A DNA stretch of 64,000 bases from Massilia sp. METH4. Lineage in GTDB: Bacteria > Pseudomonadota > Gammaproteobacteria > Burkholderiales > Burkholderiaceae_D. Under the pieces are notes generated by a model, which saw only the letters and a program-made list of their open reading frames with translations, did not search any database and was not told where the DNA came from. The translations under genes and the position numbers were made by a program. Below, piece by piece: positions 59,894 to 64,000 of this stretch; the stretch's first letter is position 1, and each line of letters begins with the position of its first letter. The stretch lies in assembly GCF_037094685.1 (NCBI RefSeq), contig NZ_CP146614.1, positions 1,798,001-1,862,000 on the forward strand. Reading direction: 5' to 3'.

Positions 59894-60451
59894 TTATCGG
59901 CACAAGCCGTACGCTTTCCGCTCCGGGAACCACCGGTAGGTGAAGGTTCGCACCGGGTAGCGCTCGCCATCGATGATCACGCCGGGCGTCACCAGGTCGA
60001 AGCGGTCCGGCAAGCCGCCGTGCACGCCGAGCCGGACGCGCCACTGCGTGACGTCCGCCGTGGCCACGGCAATCAGCATGCCGGGCACCGCCTCGATGAC
60101 CTCGACCATCTCGGCCCGGTTATTGGTACCGCGCTGGTAGTAGCTCAGCACCTTCGCCTTGGCGACGACCGGACCTTTCGGTTGGGTGACGTTGTACGCG
60201 CGCGTGGTGAACTGTACCTTGCCGCCGCGCGGCACCAGGTAGATGATGCCGAACTCGGCACTGCCTTTTTCCAGCGTCACCGGGCTGGTGGCGGAAGCGC
60301 TCACGCCTTCCGGCAGCTGGAAGATGGAGCCGTCGACCCATTCCCGGCAATCCGGCGTGGTCGCCATGTATAACTGTTCAGGCTGGTAGTCGTTGCCGCA
60401 ACCCGCGAGGGCTGGCAGCAGGGGCGCGGCAAGAAGCGCAAGTCGGCGCAT
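59894..60451 (-). CDS. Lipoprotein of unknown function
   Basis: 185 residues with signal and lipobox (MRRLALLAAPLLPALAGCGN). The body is beta-rich (GVSASATSPVTLEKGSAEFG, VQFTTRAYNVTQPKGPVVAK, YRWFPERKAYGL) with no family I recognise. Convergent with the atp operon and separated from it by the terminator and a palindrome. Confidence 0.7.
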   Translation of the reverse strand: MRRLALLAAPLLPALAGCGNDYQPEQLYMATTPDCREWVDGSIFQLPEGVSASATSPVTLEKGSAEFGIIYLVPRGGKVQFTTRAYNVTQPKGPVVAKAKVLSYYQRGTNNRAEMVEVIEAVPGMLIAVATADVTQWRVRLGVHGGLPDRFDLVTPGVIIDGERYPVRTFTYRWFPERKAYGLCR

Positions 60452-60603
60452 GATCGATGTCGTTGATGAAGGCAGCCGACAGTGTAACCGAGCGCTCCGC
60501 CGGGCAACAACCTGCGTACCTGCGGCATACCAAAAGTTGATGCCGCGCGCCATCGCACTCATGACGGTGCTAGGCTTTCCATCATCGACTTCAGGAGCCA
60601 TGC

Positions 60604-60993
60604 ATGATTCATCACCTCGGTATCGTCGTGACAGACTTCACCCGGAGCGCGGCGTTGTACGACGCCTGTCTCGCACCGCTGGGCATCCGTCGCACCGAAA
60701 CCGATATCGACTGGGCCATCTACGCGGCCGAGGGCGGCCAGCCGTTCCTCTGGCTCGGGTCCGAAATTCCCACCTACTGGCGCTCCGGCAACCAGGCCGG
60801 CAATGCGCCCCTGCACATCGCCTTTGCGGCACCCAGCCGTGAAGCGGTGGATGCCTTCCATGCCATGGCGCTCGAACACGGCGCCGAGGATAACGGACCG
60901 CCCGGCTTGCGGGTCGGGGCGGGCCATTACTACAGCGCCTATATCCTCGACCTGGACGGCAACAATATCGAGGCGACGATCAAGGAAAAGTAA
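60604..60993 (+). CDS. VOC-superfamily (glyoxalase-like) protein
   Basis: 129 residues, one vicinal-oxygen-chelate domain: MIHHLGIVVTDFTRSAALYD, HIAFAAPSREAVDAFHAMAL, AGHYYSAYILDLDGNNIEA. Metal ligands His3/His4-type and terminal Glu are present. Could be a lyase, dioxygenase-like or resistance protein; substrate unknown. Confidence 0.85.
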   Translation: MIHHLGIVVTDFTRSAALYDACLAPLGIRRTETDIDWAIYAAEGGQPFLWLGSEIPTYWRSGNQAGNAPLHIAFAAPSREAVDAFHAMALEHGAEDNGPPGLRVGAGHYYSAYILDLDGNNIEATIKEK

Positions 60994-61156
60994 TACGAGG
61001 TATCGAAGGTGCGTGCATCCACCCGACTGCAAAGGCCGGGTCGGGAAGGAGGGCTGGCATGCATGCTTGCACTGTTGCGCAGGCGCGGAGCAGCGCTCCA
61101 CGAAACCCCTGCGCCATCCCGTCGGGTCCGACCCCGGGGTTGATGCATGCGTTCCC

Positions 61157-61182
61157 GCTTGCCTGCCGAGTGACAGGCAAGC
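61157..61182. repeat. Hairpin between VOC gene and rsgA
   Basis: GCTTGCCTG / CAGGCAAGC, 9-bp arms and 8-nt loop, in the convergent gap; no T-run, so a weak terminator at best. Confidence 0.5.
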
Positions 61183-61201
61183 GACGTTACTCAGCCCTCG
61201 G

Positions 61202-62260
61202 TTATTTCCCCTTCTCCCGCATGTGCCGCTGCACCGCCTTGCTGATCACCTTCCACTTCGCGCGCGCCGCGATCCGCTCCAGCGGCGTTTGCTCGCCGCG
61301 CCGCGCATCCCGCAACAGCTTGTGGTAGTTGGCCAGCCGGTCCGGCTCGACACCGGCGCGCACGGCGCAACCCGGTTCCAGTCCATGGCGGCAATCGCGG
61401 AACTGGCATTGCTCCGCCAGCGCGGCGATATCGTCGAACGCGGCCGACAGCGCCGCTTCGTCCGCGTCGGGCCGCCACGTGCGCAAGCCCGGCGTGTCGA
61501 CGATGCAGGCGCCGCCGGCGCAGCGGTGCAGCGAGCGCGTGGTGGTGGTGTGCCTGCCGCGGCCATCGCTCTTGCGCACGCCGCCCGTCTCCTGCCCCGC
61601 GGCGGTGAGCATGTTCGTCAGCGTCGACTTACCGGTGCCGGAAGCGCCGAGCAGGCACACCGTCTGACCGGGATCCAGCCACGGTTGCAAGGCCAGCGCC
61701 GCATCGGCACTCAGGCCGTTCACGGCAATGACGGGAATGGCGGCCGGCAGGCGGCGGTGTACTTCCGCCACCCTGGCCTCGGGTTCGGCGACGAGATCGG
61801 CCTTGGTCAGCACCACCACTGGCGCGATGCCGGCACTCTGCACCACGGCCACATACCGCTCGAGGCGGCGCAGGTTGAAGTCGAGATCCAGCCCCATGAC
61901 CAGCAGCGCCGTATCGATATTGCTGGCCAGGACCTGGCGACGGCCATCGTTGGCACGGCGGGCGACCTGCGTCAGCGGTTCGGCGCGCTGCACGATACAG
62001 AATTCGCCGTCCACGCTGTCGACGGCGACCCAGTCGCCGACGGCCAGCATGTCATCAAAGCCGGCCAGTTCGGCCAGCAGCCGGGGCAGGGCGCGCGCCT
62101 GCGCTTCGGCCTGGCCGTCGTGCACGTCAATCCACGTGCCGTAGATGGCGGCAATGCGCATCGGGCGCATGGTGTCAGTGGTGTCGAGTGCCGCGAGGCG
62201 CGCGGCGGTAAAGTTGTTCAGTCCGATGGTGCGTAAGGGTTCGGATGCGATGTCGAACAT
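61202..62260 (-). CDS. rsgA: Ribosome small-subunit-dependent GTPase A
   Basis: 352-residue circularly permuted GTPase: G4 VVLTKADLV precedes G1 GASGTGKSTLTNML, then GRGRHTTTTR and G3 VDTPGLR. C-terminal zinc site CQFRDCRHGLEPGCAV. Matures the 30S subunit. An N-terminal OB domain is present; about the YjeQ length. Start at MFDIASEP, ribosome site weak. Confidence 0.93.
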   Translation of the reverse strand: MFDIASEPLRTIGLNNFTAARLAALDTTDTMRPMRIAAIYGTWIDVHDGQAEAQARALPRLLAELAGFDDMLAVGDWVAVDSVDGEFCIVQRAEPLTQVARRANDGRRQVLASNIDTALLVMGLDLDFNLRRLERYVAVVQSAGIAPVVVLTKADLVAEPEARVAEVHRRLPAAIPVIAVNGLSADAALALQPWLDPGQTVCLLGASGTGKSTLTNMLTAAGQETGGVRKSDGRGRHTTTTRSLHRCAGGACIVDTPGLRTWRPDADEAALSAAFDDIAALAEQCQFRDCRHGLEPGCAVRAGVEPDRLANYHKLLRDARRGEQTPLERIAARAKWKVISKAVQRHMREKGK

Positions 62261-62407
62261 GATGGTGTTCCCGGAAAGGAGACGCTCGCACGGGCGAGCA
62301 CAAGCCGGCCCGAAGTCAGTCTACTTCGGGCGGCAACGTCGAAACGGGAAGGTCGGCGCGGGCGCGCCGGGGAACACCGGAAAATCGTGGAAAAGTGAAC
62401 CCGGGCG

Positions 62408-62446
62408 TCAGGCGGCCGACAGGAGGGCAATATCCTTGGCGTTCAT
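62408..62446 (-). CDS. Possible 12-residue leader peptide
   Basis: ATG preceded by a near-ideal AGGAGA at 5 bp; encodes MNAKDIALLSAA then TGA. Lies in the speD-rsgA gap, on the same strand. Too short to judge by homology; could be a leader peptide or the remnant of a longer gene. Confidence 0.3.
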   Translation of the reverse strand: MNAKDIALLSAA

Positions 62447-62484
62447 GGTCTTCTCCTGTGTGGGTTATCGGGATGGCAAGTTTG

Positions 62485-62862
62485 TCACTGCAGGGCCGTT
62501 TCGTCAACCGCGCAGCGTTGCACGGAGCGCACGCGGCAGTCGGCCGGCGCCAGCGCATCGCGCAGTACGTCCAGCGCCCGCTGCGGCGCGGTGCTGCCGC
62601 ACATGAAGATATCGATCGCCGCGAACGCCTGTTCCGGCCAGGTGTGGATCGACATATGCGATTCAGCCAGCAGCACCACGCCCGTCACGCCCAGGCCGGG
62701 GCCGAAGGTGTGGAAATGGCTGTGCAGGATGCGCGCGCCGGCCGCTTCCGCCGCAGCGCGCAGCAGCGCCTCGATGCGACTGCAACTCGTCAGCAGGGCC
62801 GGTGCCACGCCGGACAAGTCGGCCAGCAGATGGGTTCCCTCGGCCTTGAAGTATGTGCTCAC
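62485..62862 (-). CDS. speD: S-adenosylmethionine decarboxylase proenzyme
   Basis: 125 residues, class 1B AdoMetDC: self-cleavage site in LLAESHMSIHTWPE (Glu/Ser, Ser becomes pyruvoyl), HFHTFGPGLGVTGVVL. Produces decarboxylated SAM for spermidine or related polyamines. GTG start at 62862 whose GTGA overlaps the upstream small gene's stop by 4 bp; GGAGG in that gene acts as ribosome site. Confidence 0.88.
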   Translation of the reverse strand: MSTYFKAEGTHLLADLSGVAPALLTSCSRIEALLRAAAEAAGARILHSHFHTFGPGLGVTGVVLLAESHMSIHTWPEQAFAAIDIFMCGSTAPQRALDVLRDALAPADCRVRSVQRCAVDETALQ

Positions 62863-63026
62863 TTGTGGCCTCCGCCGCCGCCCCAGCTGCCGCCACCCGT
62901 GCTCGACGACCACGCGGAGCCGCCCGAACGGTAGCCAGTGCGGCCGGACGTGTCGTCCATATTGGTCCAGCTGAGCACGGTCGAGATGAAAACCACCGCG
63001 ATCCCGTAGATCCAGAATTTCCTCAT
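62859..63026 (-). CDS. Small Gly-rich membrane protein
   Basis: 55 residues: one N-terminal membrane helix (RKFWIYGIAVVFISTVLSW), then a Ser/Gly-rich tail (SSSTGGGSWGGGGGHK). ATGA overlap with the upstream DUF4178 gene and GTGA overlap with speD imply strict coupling. Similar tails occur in small proteins of PspA/polyamine-linked clusters. Function unknown. Confidence 0.75.
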   Translation of the reverse strand: MRKFWIYGIAVVFISTVLSWTNMDDTSGRTGYRSGGSAWSSSTGGGSWGGGGGHK

Positions 63027-64000
63027 TGGCTGTCGTTGTTATCCAGGAAAATCGCTGGCAGGTACAGCGCCAGCCCGGCCAGTATCGTGTAGGCGATCGT
63101 GCCGCCGAAGTTCACCATCAGCGGCACGGCGTTCAGCGCGCCGGCCACGATGATCAGGAATTTGGCCGCGCCCCGGTAGCGCGAGCCGTCGGTCAGCGCC
63201 GCGGGCTTGCGCAACGGCGGCATGACGTCCTTCAGCACGCCGGGAAACCACGCCTTCAGCTGGTCGAGCGCCAGCGGCTTCGAGCGCGACCAGGTGATCT
63301 CGTGATCGGTGCGCTCGGCGGTCAGCCGCTCCTGTCCCTTCTCGAATTCCTCGACCTGCACCGTGTCGCCCACCGCCACGCGCCAATTGAAGGCGCCGGC
63401 CGCGAACGTCACGCGGGCAGGGTAGGCATACAGCCGCCGGTAGCCGACGTTATGCAGCAGCACCGAGTCGCCGCGCCGCGCGGGCCAGGAATCCATGGCG
63501 TTGGAGCGCTGCCACCCTTCGTCCGTCTCCACCAGCCAGGTGAAGCCGGAGCGGGGACCGTACAACAGGTATTCGGTCCACTCAGTCCCTTCGTCATCGG
63601 CACGGCGCATCACCCCGATCACCGTCAGCTTCTGGTTGCCCACCTTCGCCTCGGCGCCCAGGGGCAGCGTGGTGCGCACGGCCGCCAGCTTTTCGCCGGC
63701 GCGGAGCACGGCGACCTGCGGGCTGGCCGCATCGAGGTGCGCGCGGCAAGACGGGCAGACGAGGTTCGCCGTCATGCCCGGCAGGTACTTGATGCCGCTG
63801 CCGCAGGCCGGGCAATCGAGCGCCTGCACCTTGCCACGGTAGCGGCCAGCGGTTTGCCGGATCGCGTCGTCGTCGCGCAGCAGTTGCGGCCGCAGGCTCT
63901 CCAGCGTGACGGATGTGCCGTCATAGACCTTCGGCGGGTAGCCATCCGAGTAATCGAGCGTGAGAAAGCGGCCGGCGGAGCGCAGGTCCGCCACCTTCGC
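63023..64000 (-). CDS. DUF4178 protein, 5' part outside window
   Basis: At least 325 residues visible, continuing past the right edge. A zinc ribbon (CPACGSGIKYLPG, CPSCRAH) precedes two DUF4178-like modules (GFTWLVETDEGWQRSN, WRVAVGDTVQVEEF), then two or three C-terminal membrane helices. Such proteins sit with speD-like genes, DUF350 and PspA homologues in envelope-stress-type clusters; role unknown. Confidence 0.8.
   Translation of the reverse strand, partial: AKVADLRSAGRFLTLDYSDGYPPKVYDGTSVTLESLRPQLLRDDDAIRQTAGRYRGKVQALDCPACGSGIKYLPGMTANLVCPSCRAHLDAASPQVAVLRAGEKLAAVRTTLPLGAEAKVGNQKLTVIGVMRRADDEGTEWTEYLLYGPRSGFTWLVETDEGWQRSNAMDSWPARRGDSVLLHNVGYRRLYAYPARVTFAAGAFNWRVAVGDTVQVEEFEKGQERLTAERTDHEITWSRSKPLALDQLKAWFPGVLKDVMPPLRKPAALTDGSRYRGAAKFLIIVAGALNAVPLMVNFGGTIAYTILAGLALYLPAIFLDNNDSQ

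Overview
The window looks like chromosome of a high-GC betaproteobacterium of the Oxalobacteraceae (Massilia / Duganella type). The evidence is the gene order mnmG-rsmG-parA-parB-atpIBEFHAGDC, the 3-hydroxybutyrate oligomer hydrolase, the betaproteobacterial style of the glmS, glmU, liv and putA neighbourhoods, and many short palindromic intergenic repeats. This placement is an inference from protein style and gene order; no database was searched.

Layout. 1-8.0 kb: start of a RidA-type gene, a soxCD sulfite dehydrogenase pair, then two arsenic transcription units facing away from each other: arsR-arsC-arsB-arsC-arsH on the minus strand, and arsR2-arsN2-flavoprotein-(broken MFS transporter) on the plus strand. 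8.0-15.7 kb: a foreign-looking island with lower GC. Its left edge is a junction between the broken MFS gene and a fragment resembling a three-Cys-motif partner protein. Its core is a tightly coupled five-gene operon: calcineurin-like phosphoesterase, GTPase-associated helical protein, two P-loop GTPases and a GAP1-like protein. It ends at tandem 18-bp repeats just downstream of glmS, the classic Tn7 attachment gene. This operon is the best candidate for a poorly described system, probably defence or conflict related. 15.7-31 kb: housekeeping and regulatory genes (glmS, Lrp and DeoR regulators, acpH, glmU, a HAD-Nudix fusion, rsmD, coaD, ferredoxin, LysR, chemoreceptor). 31-35 kb: putA with its Lrp-type regulator, and mtnN. 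35.6-36.4 kb: a duplicated intergenic region with perfect DnaA boxes and eight copies of a heptamer, resembling a replication origin. 36-45 kb: nitronate monooxygenase, a five-gene branched-chain amino acid-type ABC transporter (interrupted by a MITE-like palindrome) and the oligomer hydrolase. 45-60 kb: Fe-alcohol dehydrogenase, TSUP permease, three parS sites, mnmG-rsmG-parAB and the complete F1Fo ATP synthase operon. 60-64 kb: a lipoprotein, a VOC protein, rsgA, and a speD / Gly-rich small protein / DUF4178 cluster running off the end.

From 36 kb rightwards almost every gene is on the plus strand, and parS, parAB and atp are usually near the origin, so the window is probably origin-proximal. 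No tRNA, rRNA, CRISPR array or transposase gene was recognised. Dispersed palindromes (GGGGACAGTCCCC, GGTGTCCGACACC, GGTGACAGGCACC and relatives) occur in at least eight intergenic sites.
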